Shown here piece after piece: positions 1 through 9,437 of a stretch of 49,773 nt of DNA. Origin of the DNA: Pseudovibrio sp. JCM 19062 (GTDB lineage Bacteria > Pseudomonadota > Alphaproteobacteria > Rhizobiales > Stappiaceae); assembly GCA_001310715.1 (NCBI GenBank), contig BAXV01000026.1:1-49773 (forward strand), read 5' to 3'. Position numbers and translations under genes: made by a program. The notes beneath the pieces were generated by a model. That model ran no database searches. It saw only the letters and a list, made by a program, of their open reading frames with translations, and had not been told where the DNA came from. Numbering within the stretch: position 1 is the first letter of the stretch; every line of letters starts with the position of its first letter.

Positions 1-380
1 GAACGGAGTTCCTCCGTTAAGTCCGCCTATTTCCTACCCCTTCTGGGCCTCACCACAATCAACGGCATCATCGCACTGCCCAACCAATCCCTCAGCTGGA
101 CCGCCTTCCTATTGTTCTATGCAATTCTTGGCCTGGCACCTATCGCCTGCAAGAGCGATGGATTGTATCAAGAGATGGCAGCCGCGTAACGCTCGCAGGC
201 GAATGGTTCACCTTCGGCGTTTTGATGACCCAATTCGTCGCCAATTACGCCGGTGGTGTTACAAAGGCCGTCAGTCCTGATCTCTACACCAGCCCTGCTT
301 TTTCCATCACATTCGCTTCAGTGATAGGTGCTGCCTCTGGCACATTCTTAGGCCGCGCACTGCGCATTATTCGTATCTAG
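1..380 (+). CDS. C-terminal part of an unknown integral membrane protein (5' truncated, frame broken)
   Basis: The window opens inside a reading frame rich in hydrophobic residues. The first frame (from base 1) gives a membrane segment ending around LFYAILGLAPIAC near base 150, then runs to a stop at 187. The frame one base lower continues from about 153 with VTLAGEWFTFGVLMTQFVAN and ends at TAG 378-380, so one base appears to be missing near 153. At least three hydrophobic helices are visible. It vaguely resembles DUF6622-type membrane proteins, but I do not recognise it securely. Its last 14 bases overlap the end of the convergent methyltransferase gene. Confidence 0.45.
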
Positions 381-1128
381 TGTGCGCCTGCACGCCCGCA
401 GTTTTCCCTTCCGGCAAAAACACCGGACGTAACACACGTGCTACTCTACTGGCTCTTAATGGAGCACCTCGGAAAATCTTCTTTTCAGCCTCGGTGACCA
501 GCAACCCGGCAAAAGCAGGCCACGCAACAGCGCCAAGACTCTCGAAGCTGCGTGCGTTCTTCAACACCAGCTTGGAGTTGGTTGGCGGAACAAACAGCGC
601 TTCTTCTCGCGAAACAACTGATAAATGGTGATTATTCAGAAAGTTATCTAACTGCGGCCGCGAATAAGGTCTACCATATCCAAACGGCGACACTTCTGAC
701 CGCGCCCATGCTCCGCGACGGTTCGGAACAATAACAATTACTCGTCCCCCCGGAGACAACACACGATATACTTCATCTAACAACTCACCAGGCTGCCCAG
801 TCATATCCAGAGAATGCACAAGCAGAATGCGATCGATACAGGAATCGGGAAACGGCAACTGACCATCTTCCATCAGGAAGGCCTTGTTAGGGATCTCCAC
901 CTCACGCGGCCACTTCACAACGCCTTGTGCAGCGGGCATTCCGGCAAAAACACGGTTGGTCTTCTTCAGATAAGGCCGCAAGTAAGGCGCTGCATAACCA
1001 ATACCAAGCAAGCTTCGCCCCCGCATTTCGGGCCACAGCATTTTCACGCGACTTCCAACCAACACCCGGAGCATCCGTCCAAGTGGCAGGTCGTAGAACT
1101 CTTTTAAGTGAGCAACATCAAGATACAA
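367..1128 (-). CDS. class I SAM-dependent methyltransferase
   Basis: A 253-residue protein with a methyltransferase-11-like core. The motif I region is degenerate (SLLGIGYAAPYL, residues 40-51). The typical post-motif segments follow: GQLPFPDSCIDRILLVHSLD around 89-108 and LDEVYRVLSPGGRVIVIVPN around 117-136. The first is where such enzymes carry a conserved acidic and hydrophobic strand, and the second is the usual motif III. The substrate cannot be read from the sequence. It is divergent from gloB with a 183-base gap. In related alphaproteobacteria this methyltransferase commonly sits beside glyoxalase II, which suggests a conserved pair rather than a shared pathway. Confidence 0.75.
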   Translation of the reverse strand: MYLDVAHLKEFYDLPLGRMLRVLVGSRVKMLWPEMRGRSLLGIGYAAPYLRPYLKKTNRVFAGMPAAQGVVKWPREVEIPNKAFLMEDGQLPFPDSCIDRILLVHSLDMTGQPGELLDEVYRVLSPGGRVIVIVPNRRGAWARSEVSPFGYGRPYSRPQLDNFLNNHHLSVVSREEALFVPPTNSKLVLKNARSFESLGAVAWPAFAGLLVTEAEKKIFRGAPLRASRVARVLRPVFLPEGKTAGVQAHTRYE

Positions 1129-1311
1129 CTGGTTCTCCGCGTATAGCCTTCACATATCATGAAGCGTCCGGTGTGCAGAGGCAACGCTTCTTGCAGATGA
1201 TTTGCAAGCATAAATCAACCACACGCGGAGTTTTATGAGTTTGCAGTTGAATTTGCCCGCGTGTCCTCTCATGATCGCACGAGAATTTATTATAGGCTTG
1301 GGAGCTGTGTA

Positions 1312-2084
1312 ATGATTGAAGTTGAAGTTCGTCAATTTGCTTGTCTGAAAGATAATTTCGGCGTTCTCATTCACCACCCAGACAGCGGTCATACAGTTGC
1401 GATCGATGTACCGGAAGCTGCACCCTACCTGCAGGTGCTGGAAGAAACCGGCTGGAAACTGACCGACATCCTGATCACCCACCATCACTGGGACCATGTG
1501 GGCGGCTTGACAGAACTCATCGAGAAAACCGGTGCCACAGTCACCGGACCTGAACGTTCTCGCCAACACATCACCGGCATGAACCACTTTGTTGAAGACG
1601 GGGACGATATCCTTGTCGGCCCAATCGCAGTAAAAGCCATGGGCACTCCAGGCCACACACTTGATCATATCTCCTGGTGGTTCCAGGAGGCAGGCATCGC
1701 ACACACCGGCGACACTCTCTTCGCCCTTGGCTGCGGGCGTCTTTTTGAAGGCGACGCCGAGATGATGTGGCCTCCCTCAGCCATCTGGCCAACACACTCC
1801 CACCAGAAACCACCATCTACTGCGGTCACGAATATACCCTCTCAAACGCTGAGTTTGCACTCACTATTGACCCAACCAATCAAGCACTGAAAGAACGCGC
1901 AGAGCGTATCAAGGCCCTCCGCGAGGTTGGACGCCCTACCCTGCCAACATCCATGGCAGCTGAGCTTTCAACCAACCCATTTCTGCGCGTGCGAGATCCC
2001 GAAATCCAGAAAAACCTCAACATGGTCAATGCAGAGCCAGCCGACATCTTCGCAGAAATCCGCCGCCGCAAGGATAGTTTCTGA
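1312..2084 (+). CDS. gloB: hydroxyacylglutathione hydrolase (glyoxalase II), one-base frameshift
   Basis: Hydrolyses S-D-lactoylglutathione to D-lactate and glutathione in the cytoplasmic methylglyoxal detoxification pathway. The metallo-beta-lactamase signature THHHWDHVGG is at about residues 56-65, followed by GTPGHTLDH and HTGDTLFALGCGR, and a C-terminal substrate-binding domain with IYCGHEYT. ATG 1312 is preferred over an upstream in-frame ATG at 1270 because MIEVEVRQFACLKDN is the usual family start. The frame breaks near 1767, where TGGGCC appears as TGGCC. The second frame continues ASLSHLANTLPPET and finishes at 2084. The total is about 257 residues, normal for the family. It overlaps the next gene by one base. 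Confidence 0.92.
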
Positions 2085-2525
2085 TGTCTCCTGACCAGAT
2101 CCAGACCTCAACAACCGCAGATGAAATCATCGCTGCGCTTCAGATGACAGAGCATCCGGAAGGCGGCTACTACGCGGAAACCTTCCGCGATGCAGACGGA
2201 CCGGAAGGACGCGGTTATTCCTCAGCCATCTACTACCTGCTCAAGAAGGGCCAGCGCTCACACTGGCACCGGATTGATGTCAGCGAGATCTGGCACTACT
2301 ACGGCGGCGCGCCCCTCCGCCTCTCCGTCAGCGTCGAACGCGGCAAGCAAACCGATCACATTCTCGGCATGGACCTGATGAACGGCCAGCGCCTCAGGGC
2401 CTTGTTCCCAAGCATGCGTGGCAGTCCGCAGAAAGCCTTGGTGACTGGACCTCATCGGTTGCACCGTCGCCCCCGGTTTTGTGTTTGAAGGCTTTGAGTT
2501 AGCTCCGCCAGACTGGAAACCTTGA
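2084..2525 (+). CDS. DUF985-type cupin protein, two frameshifts
   Basis: Small beta-barrel cupin of the DUF985 family, about 147 residues when reassembled. The N-terminal signature LQMTEHPEGGYYAETFR and the barrel strand HWHRIDVSEIWHYY with metal-ligand-like histidines are intact. Two single-base losses (CCC read as CC near 2390 and near 2450) move the C-terminus through three frames. The family ending WQSAESLGDWT, LIGCTVAPGFVFEGFELA is then recovered, with the stop at 2523-2525. It is translationally coupled to gloB (A of ATGA overlap). The biochemical role of the family is not established. Confidence 0.8.
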
Positions 2526-3019
2526 ACCAAAATCATAAAATCGAGTTGCCAAAACGCTCCTGTGCTTGACCTGAACTCAAACAAGCACAGGCTCAAAATT
2601 AGACGAAAGACGTACAAGCACCGCCAAAAAAAATCACGCAAATACAGGGACTTGTAGTTAACGCGCAAACTCCGGTAAAATTTTCTGCGCATAAACTCTA
2701 CTGTTTTTCCCTCGTTATACTTGAGAGATAATACAGTTTAGCGATGCCAATTACGCACTACAAACGTGTAAATTCGTTAAAATACGGGATCGTCTCCACG
2801 TCTATTATCGCTGCGTTATCAATCCTTTACTTACACAAAAATTGAAATTAATAATAACTTCCACCTACCTTGTCGCAACGGACATCTGTGAGTAGCTCAA
2901 CTATCACGATTAATAACTCAGCTCTCAATCTCCAATCTTTACTTGCGTTACTGGCGCTGCTGGGTAGATTGCCCCCGTAGGCGCACAATGCGCCCGAACA
3001 CACACATGGAAATTAATCT
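2526..3019. other. AT-rich intergenic region between cupin gene and argG
   Basis: No convincing gene is present in these 494 bases. The left end holds a perfect 10-bp inverted repeat (listed separately). The middle is AT-rich and could contain promoter elements (for example GATAATACAG near 2728), but no clear -35/-10 pair can be assigned by eye. Confidence 0.5.
2559..2591. terminator. inverted repeat, possible terminator of the gloB-cupin operon
   Basis: CCTGTGCTTG (2559-2568) and CAAGCACAGG (2582-2591) form a perfect 10-bp stem with a 13-base loop, 34 bases after the cupin stop. There is no real T-run on the plus side, so efficiency as an intrinsic terminator is uncertain. Confidence 0.4.
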
Positions 3020-4264
3020 ATGGCCCAAGGCGACATCAAAAAAGTTGTGCTTGCCTATTCTGGCGGGCTCGACACCTCGATTATTCTCAAGTGGTTGCAG
3101 GCGGAATACGGCTGCGAAGTTGTGACTTTCACTGCTGACTTAGGTCAGGGGGAAGAGTTGGAGCCAGCTCGACGAAAAGCTGAACTGCTTGGTATTCGAG
3201 AAATCTACATTGATGATCTCCGTGAGGAATTCATTCGGGACTTTGTATTCCCAATGTTCCGGGCCAACGCAGTTTACGAAGGCGTTTATCTACTCGGCAC
3301 CTCTATCGCACGTCCGCTCATTTCCAAGCGTCTCATCGAGATCGCAGAGGAAACCGGCGCTGACGCCGTTGCGCATGGCGCGACCGGTAAAGGCAACGAC
3401 CAGGTACGCTTTGAGCTGGCTTGCTACGCATTGAACCCAGACATCAAGGTGATCGCACCTTGGCGTGACTGGACCCTGAAGTCCCGTACTGATCTGCTAG
3501 AGTTCGCTGAACAGCATCAGATCCCGGTACCAAAGGACAAGCGCGGCGAAGCTCCGTTCTCCGTTGATGCAAACATGCTTCATTCTTCTTCCGAAGGTAA
3601 AGTTCTGGAAGATCCGAATGAAGAAGCACCAGAGTATGTCTTCCAGCGCACCGTTGACCCGCTCAACGCGCCGGATGTAGCTACCGAAATCGAAATCGGC
3701 TTTGAAAAAGGCGATGCGTGCTCCATCAATGGTGTGCACATGTCTCCGGCAACCCTGTTTGCCAAGCTGAACGATTACGGTCGTGACAACGGTATTGGCC
3801 GTCTCGATCTGGTCGAAAACCGCTTCGTCGGCATGAAGTCCCGTGGCATCTACGAGACTCCGGGCGGAACCATTCTCCTGTCAGCACACCGTGCGATGGA
3901 ATCCATCACACTGGACCGCGATGCAGCTCACCTCAAAGACGAGTTGATGCCGCGTTACGCAAAGCTGATCTACAACGGCTTCTGGTTCTCTCCTGAGCGT
4001 GAAATGCTGCAGGCGATGATCGACAAGTCGCAGGAGCATGTGACCGGTACGGTTAAGCTGAAGCTCTACAAAGGTAACGTGATCGTTGTTGGTCGTGCGT
4101 CCCCTTACTCTCTCTACTCAGAAGAGCTGGTGACCTTCGAAGACGACCACGGCGCTTACGACCAGAAAGACGCTGCAGGCTTCATCCGGCTCAACGCCCT
4201 GCGTCTGCGGACGCTGGCAAAGCGGAACCAGATGACCAAGAAAAGAGAACTGGTAGACGCTTAA
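3020..4264 (+). CDS. argG: argininosuccinate synthase
   Basis: Condenses citrulline and aspartate with ATP cleavage to AMP and PPi, giving argininosuccinate, the penultimate step of arginine synthesis. The intact 414-residue frame matches the usual length of about 400. The ATP-binding PP-loop AYSGGLDTS is at residues 12-20. The citrulline/aspartate-binding stretch [14 protein letters not shown] lies around 115-128. It stands alone, with a strong terminator right behind it. The A6 run early in the gene (3048-3053) is in frame, unlike the A7 runs that break other genes in this window. Confidence 0.97.
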   Translation: MAQGDIKKVVLAYSGGLDTSIILKWLQAEYGCEVVTFTADLGQGEELEPARRKAELLGIREIYIDDLREEFIRDFVFPMFRANAVYEGVYLLGTSIARPLISKRLIEIAEETGADAVAHGATGKGNDQVRFELACYALNPDIKVIAPWRDWTLKSRTDLLEFAEQHQIPVPKDKRGEAPFSVDANMLHSSSEGKVLEDPNEEAPEYVFQRTVDPLNAPDVATEIEIGFEKGDACSINGVHMSPATLFAKLNDYGRDNGIGRLDLVENRFVGMKSRGIYETPGGTILLSAHRAMESITLDRDAAHLKDELMPRYAKLIYNGFWFSPEREMLQAMIDKSQEHVTGTVKLKLYKGNVIVVGRASPYSLYSEELVTFEDDHGAYDQKDAAGFIRLNALRLRTLAKRNQMTKKRELVDA

Positions 4265-4293
4265 GAACTCATAGGTTCTATCAAACGACACAG

Positions 4294-4326
4294 ACCCGCA
4301 GTGGCAACGCTGCGGGTTTTATTTTT
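4294..4326 (+). terminator. intrinsic terminator of argG
   Basis: ACCCGCAG (4294-4301) pairs with CTGCGGGT (4310-4317) across an 8-base loop and is followed by a T-rich tract to 4326. Confidence 0.85.
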
Positions 4327-4459
4327 TCGGCTTGGCTTCCTCCTGAAACCGCACATTAGCAATAAGAGAGTCTTTTGCGGGTATTCACAAATCATCTAAG
4401 TCACTATCGAGTATACGACAGGACTATGGGACAGGGAGTAACCACTTCGCACGGCCCCC

Positions 4460-5005
4460 TCACAGCCCTGCCATCAAGGTGATCAGAATAACCACCAGCA
4501 TAAAGACGGTAGGATAGAACGTCAGCGCAAAGCCGGTTCCCCGCCATGGTGCACCCTTGTCATAGCTGGCGAAAAACAAAACCCGCCCAAGCGCAAAAAG
4601 AAGCGCGGCCAGTGGTGGCACAGACATTGTACTGCCGGGCATGATGACCACCCAGGCCAGATAAACAAAACCGGCAAGCACGGCCTGTTCAAGCGTGTTT
4701 TGCAAAATGCTTTGCAGCACCTTTGCTTCCTCACTTCCGTGGGTCAGACCGCCTCCGTCAATGTCATCAGCATGATAAAACCTGCGCATTGCCAGACGCC
4801 CAATCGAGATCATCAGCAGCAAGGCAGGTGACATCAACGAGACCGCCCCAACCCAAAGCCGCTCAGAGGCATCCCAGTCACTAGCAAAACCAAACGGATT
4901 GAGGAGCGCCCCAAACAACAGAACGATCGCGGTCACCAAAGCACCCACAATCATCCGCTGAAACACCCCCCGCTGTTTTTCTGCAAAGTCCAATGCAACC
5001 TCCAT
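4460..5005 (-). CDS. MAPEG family membrane protein
   Basis: A 181-residue protein with four predicted membrane helices. The MAPEG (membrane-associated eicosanoid and glutathione metabolism) pattern is visible: LQNTLEQAVLAGFVYLAW around 103-120 and GRVLFFASYDKGAPWRGTGF around 139-158. In MAPEG enzymes the Asn/Glu of the LQNTLEQ segment and the Arg of the later helix line the glutathione site. The actual substrate of bacterial members is unknown. It is a single gene, convergent with argG. A small palindrome (CACAG/CTGTG) lies upstream near 5030-5046. Confidence 0.75.
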   Translation of the reverse strand: MEVALDFAEKQRGVFQRMIVGALVTAIVLLFGALLNPFGFASDWDASERLWVGAVSLMSPALLLMISIGRLAMRRFYHADDIDGGGLTHGSEEAKVLQSILQNTLEQAVLAGFVYLAWVVIMPGSTMSVPPLAALLFALGRVLFFASYDKGAPWRGTGFALTFYPTVFMLVVILITLMAGL

Positions 5006-5111
5006 TCAGAGAACATAATAGGAACAAACCCACAGTTATCTACTGTGAGCTGCTTGCGGCAAGGCGCTGCCTCTCCTAGCCTAACCACATCTGGCGAAGC
5101 AGGAGACTTTG

Positions 5112-6329
5112 ATGACTATGGAAGCGCAGTTAGTTTTAAAAGTTGATAACACCGCTGCGCGCCGCTTGTTTCTGCACAAACATGCCCTTTTGGAAGCCCC
5201 CACCGGCACCTCGAAAGGGGAGGATCTGCTCAACCTCATTCATCGCATTGGCTTTGTCCAAATTGATAGCATCAATACGGTCGAGCGCGCGCACCACATG
5301 ATCTTATGGTCCCGGCGCCAGAGCTACCGGCCCAAACACCTAAAAAAAAGCTGCTGGAGAGCGACAGAACCCTCTTTGAGCATTGGACCACGACGCCTCC
5401 ATCATTCCAACCGAATTCTTCCCCTACTGGCACTACCGCTTTCAAAAGAGCGCAGAGAGCCTGCAATCCCGCTGGAAAGTCTGGCGCGGGGCCGAGTATC
5501 AGGAAAAGCTTAACCTCATTCTCCGGCACATTGAAGAGAACGGCCCTGCTGGCACATCCGACGTGGGCAAGGATGAAAACCGCAGCAAAGGTGCTGGTGG
5601 GAATGGAACCCGTCCAAAACCGCCCTCGAATATCTTTGGCGCACCGGCCAGATCTCCGTCTCCCGCCGTGAGAACTTCCAGAAACTCTATGACCTGACCG
5701 AGCGGGTCATCCCTGCTGCCCACCTCACAGCTAAACCAAACCACGAAGAGACAATTGCATGGGCCTGCAACTCCGCAATTGACCGCCTCGGCTTCGCAAC
5801 GCCTAGCGAAATTGCAGCCTATTGGGACAAGCTTGACCTTGCGGATGTAAAGGCATGGTGCGAACAGGCTCTACGGCGACAGGAACTCATCACAGTCGAA
5901 ATTCAGCCCGCACAAGACGCAAAGCCCAAACTCTGCCTTGCACGCCCGCACATCGAAAACGATCTGCAATCGCTTGATGCCCCGTCACAGCGCATCCGTA
6001 TCCTTAGCCCGTTCGACCCGGCCCTTCGAGACCGCAAACGCGCTGAGTTTCTCTTCAACTTCAATTACCGCATTGAGATTTTCGTGCCGGAAGCAAAGCG
6101 CCAATACGGCTATTATGTCTTCCCCGTTATGGAGGGGGACAAACTGATTGGCCGCATCGATATGAAACGCGACAAAGCCTCAAATACACTAGCGGTCAAA
6201 CGCTTCTGGCCCGAAACCGGTATCCGAATGGGCAAAGGCCGCCAGCAACGCCTTGAAGCCGAACTGGAGCGCTGTATGCAGTTCGCAGGCTGCACCGACT
6301 TAAAATTCCATCCTGCTTGGCAAGGATAG
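5112..6329 (+). CDS. winged-helix YcaQ/AlkX-like protein (HTH_42), three frameshifts
   Basis: About 406 residues when reassembled. It belongs to the HTH_42 (DUF1006) family, which includes E. coli YcaQ, a DNA interstrand-crosslink glycosylase. Family segments occur in order: LLNLIHRIGFVQIDSINTVERAHH, LLESDRTLFEHWTHDASIIP, WNPSKTALEYLWRTGQISV, RILSPFDPALRDRKR, and FLFNFNYRIEIFVPEAKRQYGYYV. Breaks: an A8 run near 5342-5349, a lost C near 5388 (ACCCAC read as ACCAC), and a lost G near 5594. The preferred start is ATG 5112, behind AGGAG at 5100-5104. Catalysis on DNA is inferred from the family only. Confidence 0.85.
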
Positions 6330-6423
6330 CCCGCTGGATGGCGGGGCTATCAGAAACACCAGCAACCCTCAATACTTCGCCCATGCTTTGTGCTCCACCG
6401 CTTAACCAGCACCAAGAGAGAAA

Positions 6424-7331
6424 ATGGGCCAGCCACCGCGACAGTCACTGCGTGTTTTGTTTTGCCTGCTGGGGCTACACACCTCAACGGCCATCGCCGA
6501 GCCTCTCTCACGCCAGTCCCTCCCGGATCTGGAAGACCGCTTTACCTTCAACCCACAAGGCCAGTACCAGCCAAGGTTCACGGGCTTACTTAACACCAGC
6601 CGAAAGAACAGCACCGGTGCAGCTGAAATCCTTGCCCCGATTTTCCAAAACAGTCAGGGTATACTCTTCACAGATGTCCGTATCGGTAACGCCTCGCAAG
6701 CGGTTTATCAGATTAGCGCTGGTGGCGGTTTGCGCTACTTCCTGCACCCTAACCTCATTGGCAGCACCTACATCTTCATGAACCATCAGGAAGATTATCA
6801 GCACGGCCCTGAAAGCGCCGTCACAACCGGCATTGAGTTGCTTACACATGGCTATGAGGGCCGCTTTAACGCACAGTTCCAACAACCAGAACCCGCTTGC
6901 TCGCCCCAGAGCACGGCAGCACAGCTCTACGCGAAAGTGTCCCCCTTACCAGTCTGTCAGGAGAGATCGGCTACGATCTCCCCGGCACCCAAAACCTAGG
7001 CTTCGGAATGCGGCTCTATGCGGGTGGTTTCTATCGCACCGCCAACAACGTAGAGAGCATCAGCGGCGTACAGGGACGGCTGCAAATCTCCCGCTCAGGC
7101 TGGTTTGGAGTGCAGGCTATCAGTTCCTCATTCGCGGCACGCATCCGTTATCAAAGTGACACCAACTACCCGATTGGCGCCTTGCTGTTCCGCTTTGACT
7201 TCCCTCTTGTCAAATACTGGGAGGCTGGATCAATGGATACCTACAACGCGCTCACGCCCGTCGAACATCGCATGACAGAGCGCGTACGCCGCCCCCTTAG
7301 CATTCACAATGGCACCCGCCGCTTTCCGTAA
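6424..7331 (+). CDS. inverse autotransporter beta-barrel protein without passenger, one frameshift
   Basis: About 302 residues. An N-terminal signal peptide (LRVLFCLLGLHTSTAIA, about residues 9-25) is followed by an outer-membrane barrel of the intimin/invasin-like inverse autotransporter type. Supporting segments are APIFQNSQGILFTDVRIG, SAGGGLRYFLHPNLIGSTYI, ELLTHGYEGRFNAQF and ALLFRFDFPLVKYW. One base is missing near 6897 (the GCTTTGCTC expected is read as GCTTGCTC). In this family the barrel is normally followed by exported Ig-like domains. Here the protein stops soon after the last strand. Either it is a barrel-only homologue or a remnant adhesin. Confidence 0.7.
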
Positions 7332-7472
7332 AACATGCCCCAAATCAGCCCGTTGGCACACCAAATACCCCGAAGCGTTACCCCTTCCGGTTTCAGGGCA
7401 TCACAGGCACCCCGAAATTATGTTAATATTTTCCGACAGGATACCGCTTCCAGCTCTGCCGGGGACAACCAA

Positions 7473-7910
7473 ATGAGGACTTTTCCACTCACGCTCATTC
7501 CGTTCTTACTCTACAACGCCGTGGCATTTCGATGGTTCGAAGACTTGGAGCCAGTACTCGATCAAGGCTACAACGTCACCCCATGGGCCACTATTGTCTT
7601 CCAAATCCCGCTGCCATCCGGGCTACTTGTCCCGCTTGACGTCGCCACCCTGTTGCTGGCTGGCACGCTGATCCTGCTCTTTGTCGAGATCATCAAAGCC
7701 ACCAGAACCAGCACCGTCTCACTGGTCGATCACAGCCTGTCCCTGCTTATCCTTGTTGCTTACCTGATAGAGTTCCTCTCGGTTCAGGAGGCTGCAACGC
7801 CGCTCTTCCTGCTCCTCATGACCATCACTTTTCTGGATGTCATCGCAGGCTTCATCATCACCCTGTCCGGAGCCCGCCGGGATATTAAGGTCACCTCTTC
7901 CAGCAGTTAG
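7473..7910 (+). CDS. hypothetical four-helix membrane protein
   Basis: A 145-residue protein from ATG 7473, chosen over an upstream in-frame ATG at 7335 because the hydrophobic N-terminus MRTFPLTLIPFLLYNAVAF begins there. Four hydrophobic segments are visible: about 4-19, 55-75, 90-107 and 112-130. A short Ser-rich tail follows. I do not recognise the family. It lies downstream of the inverse autotransporter gene by 141 bases and is convergent with metZ. Confidence 0.65.
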   Translation: MRTFPLTLIPFLLYNAVAFRWFEDLEPVLDQGYNVTPWATIVFQIPLPSGLLVPLDVATLLLAGTLILLFVEIIKATRTSTVSLVDHSLSLLILVAYLIEFLSVQEAATPLFLLLMTITFLDVIAGFIITLSGARRDIKVTSSSS

Positions 7911-7930
7911 GTCTGGTTCAGGCAGAACAC

Positions 7931-7956
7931 AAAAAGGGCACCCGAATGGATGCCCT
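7931..7956 (-). terminator. intrinsic terminator of metZ
   Basis: On the minus strand, AGGGCA and TGCCCT (plus-strand 7951-7956 and 7935-7940) form a stem with a small inner extension, followed by T5 (7931-7935 on the complementary strand). Confidence 0.7.
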
Positions 7957-7982
7957 CTTCAAAATCACTATGCACAAACTGC

Positions 7983-9167
7983 TTAAATCGCAGCCAGCGC
8001 CTTGGCCACGTCTTCCAGCAGATCCTCTGGATCTTCCAGACCAATGGAAAGACGAAGCGTCTTGTCTGTAATACCCAGCTCCAAACGCGCCGCCTCCGCA
8101 ACACTCTGGTGCGTTGTCGTCGCCGGATGGGTGATCAGGCTCTTTGCATCGCCCAGGTTGTTGGAAAGGCTAACAATGTCCAGAGCGTTAGAGAACTTGA
8201 ACGCTGCTTCCTTACCGCCTGCCAGATCAAACGCCAGCATGGTAGAACCACCACGCATCTGCTTGGCAATGATATCCGCCTGCGGGTGATCCGCACGGCC
8301 CGGATAAAGCAAACGAGACACAGCAGAATGATCCGCAAGGAAATCTGCAATCTGACCCGCTGTCTGTGTCTGACGCTCCACGCGCAAAGACAGTGTCTCC
8401 AGACCTTTCAGAAGAACCCATGCGTTGAACGGGCTCATTGCAGGACCGGTATGTTTGAACGGGTCATGGAACTCTTCCACGATCCACTTTTCATCAGAAA
8501 GCACGATACCGCCCAAACAGCGTCCCTGCCCGTCAATGTGCTTGGTGGCAGAATAGATCACCACATCCGCACCCAGTGCCAGCGGGCTCTGCCAGATCGG
8601 CGTTGCAAACACGTTGTCTACAATAAGCCGTCCGCCAGCCTCGTGAATAATATCCGCCACAGCAGGAATATCGATCACTTCAAGCGTCGGGTTGGTTGGG
8701 CTTTCAAGGAATGCTGCTGTTGTATTTGGACGAACCGCCGCTTTCCACTGCTCAAGGTCCGTGCCATCAATCAGCGTGGACTCCACACCAAAGCGTGGCA
8801 GAAGTTGCTCGATGATGTAGCGGCAGGAACCAAACAGCGCCTTTGGTGCGATCACATGATCGCCAGCTTTAACGCAAGCCATGATCGCAGAGTTGACAGC
8901 CGCCATACCGGAAGCAGTGCCACGCGCAGCCTCTGCGCCTTCCAACTGGCACATTCGCTGCTCGAACATTCCTACGGTCGGGTTTGCATACCGGGAGTAG
9001 ATGTAACCCGGGTCTTCGCCAAGAAAGCGTGCTTCTGCCGCTTCTGAGCTGTCGTAAACATACCCTTGTGTGAGGAAGATAGCTTCGGATGTTTCGCCAA
9101 AGCTGGAGCGCGTTGTGCCCCCATGTACAAGCCGAGTTGCTGGCTTCCAGTTCTTTGCGTCTGTCAT
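7983..9167 (-). CDS. metZ: O-succinylhomoserine sulfhydrylase
   Basis: PLP enzyme of the Cys/Met metabolism family. It converts an O-acylated homoserine plus sulfide to homocysteine in the methionine pathway. The 394-residue frame is intact. Tyr-rich N-terminal motif GYIYSRYANPT at about 54-64. The PLP Schiff-base lysine is K209 in SATKH. The C-terminal SLGDAKSL-like stretch (NNLGDAKSLITHPATTTH) is typical. The SAM-II riboswitch upstream strongly supports metZ (methionine synthesis) over a cystathionine lyase role. Start: ATG at 9167, with AGGAA about 7 bases upstream. Confidence 0.95.
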   Translation of the reverse strand: MTDAKNWKPATRLVHGGTTRSSFGETSEAIFLTQGYVYDSSEAAEARFLGEDPGYIYSRYANPTVGMFEQRMCQLEGAEAARGTASGMAAVNSAIMACVKAGDHVIAPKALFGSCRYIIEQLLPRFGVESTLIDGTDLEQWKAAVRPNTTAAFLESPTNPTLEVIDIPAVADIIHEAGGRLIVDNVFATPIWQSPLALGADVVIYSATKHIDGQGRCLGGIVLSDEKWIVEEFHDPFKHTGPAMSPFNAWVLLKGLETLSLRVERQTQTAGQIADFLADHSAVSRLLYPGRADHPQADIIAKQMRGGSTMLAFDLAGGKEAAFKFSNALDIVSLSNNLGDAKSLITHPATTTHQSVAEAARLELGITDKTLRLSIGLEDPEDLLEDVAKALAAI

Positions 9168-9209
9168 CGCTCATTCCTGTCCAAAGAGATATCGTTGTAT
9201 CTCTTCATT

Positions 9210-9235
9210 AAAAAAAACCCCGGCGCGAGCCGAGG
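9210..9235 (-). terminator. intrinsic terminator between SAM-II aptamer and metZ
   Basis: On the minus strand a 7-bp GC-rich stem (CCTCGGC with GCCGGGG, one G-T pair) closed by a TCGC tetraloop is followed directly by eight T. It lies between the aptamer and the metZ ribosome-binding site, so it can act as an attenuator in the leader. Confidence 0.85.
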
Positions 9236-9252
9236 TCTGTTCAAGAACCCGA

Positions 9253-9306
9253 CCCTTTAGCTATTTGTTTTACGTGGTTGCAAGCCGGTCGACCAAATCC
9301 CCACGG
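9253..9306 (-). promoter_or_regulatory. SAM-II riboswitch ahead of metZ
   Basis: Read on the minus strand, the leader contains the SAM-II core elements in order: GGATTTG, ACCGGCTTGCAACC, ACGTAAAACAAAT and GCTAAAG. GGATTTG can pair with CAAAT to give the P1-type helix, and the GCTAAAG box is the conserved 3' pseudoknot strand. SAM-II is found almost only in alphaproteobacteria and controls methionine genes such as metA and metZ, turning them off when S-adenosylmethionine is abundant. The position 5' of metZ fits exactly. Confidence 0.9.
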
Positions 9307-9437
9307 AATAGGCGGCGGTTTTACCTCGAAAATGTAGAAGCGTCAATAAATCAGCTTAGGTTGCAGACTTGGCGCGGGGTCAAACATACGTTAATCAGTG
9401 TCTGAACGATTTCAGCACGAGTGGGGCGGGACCAAAA

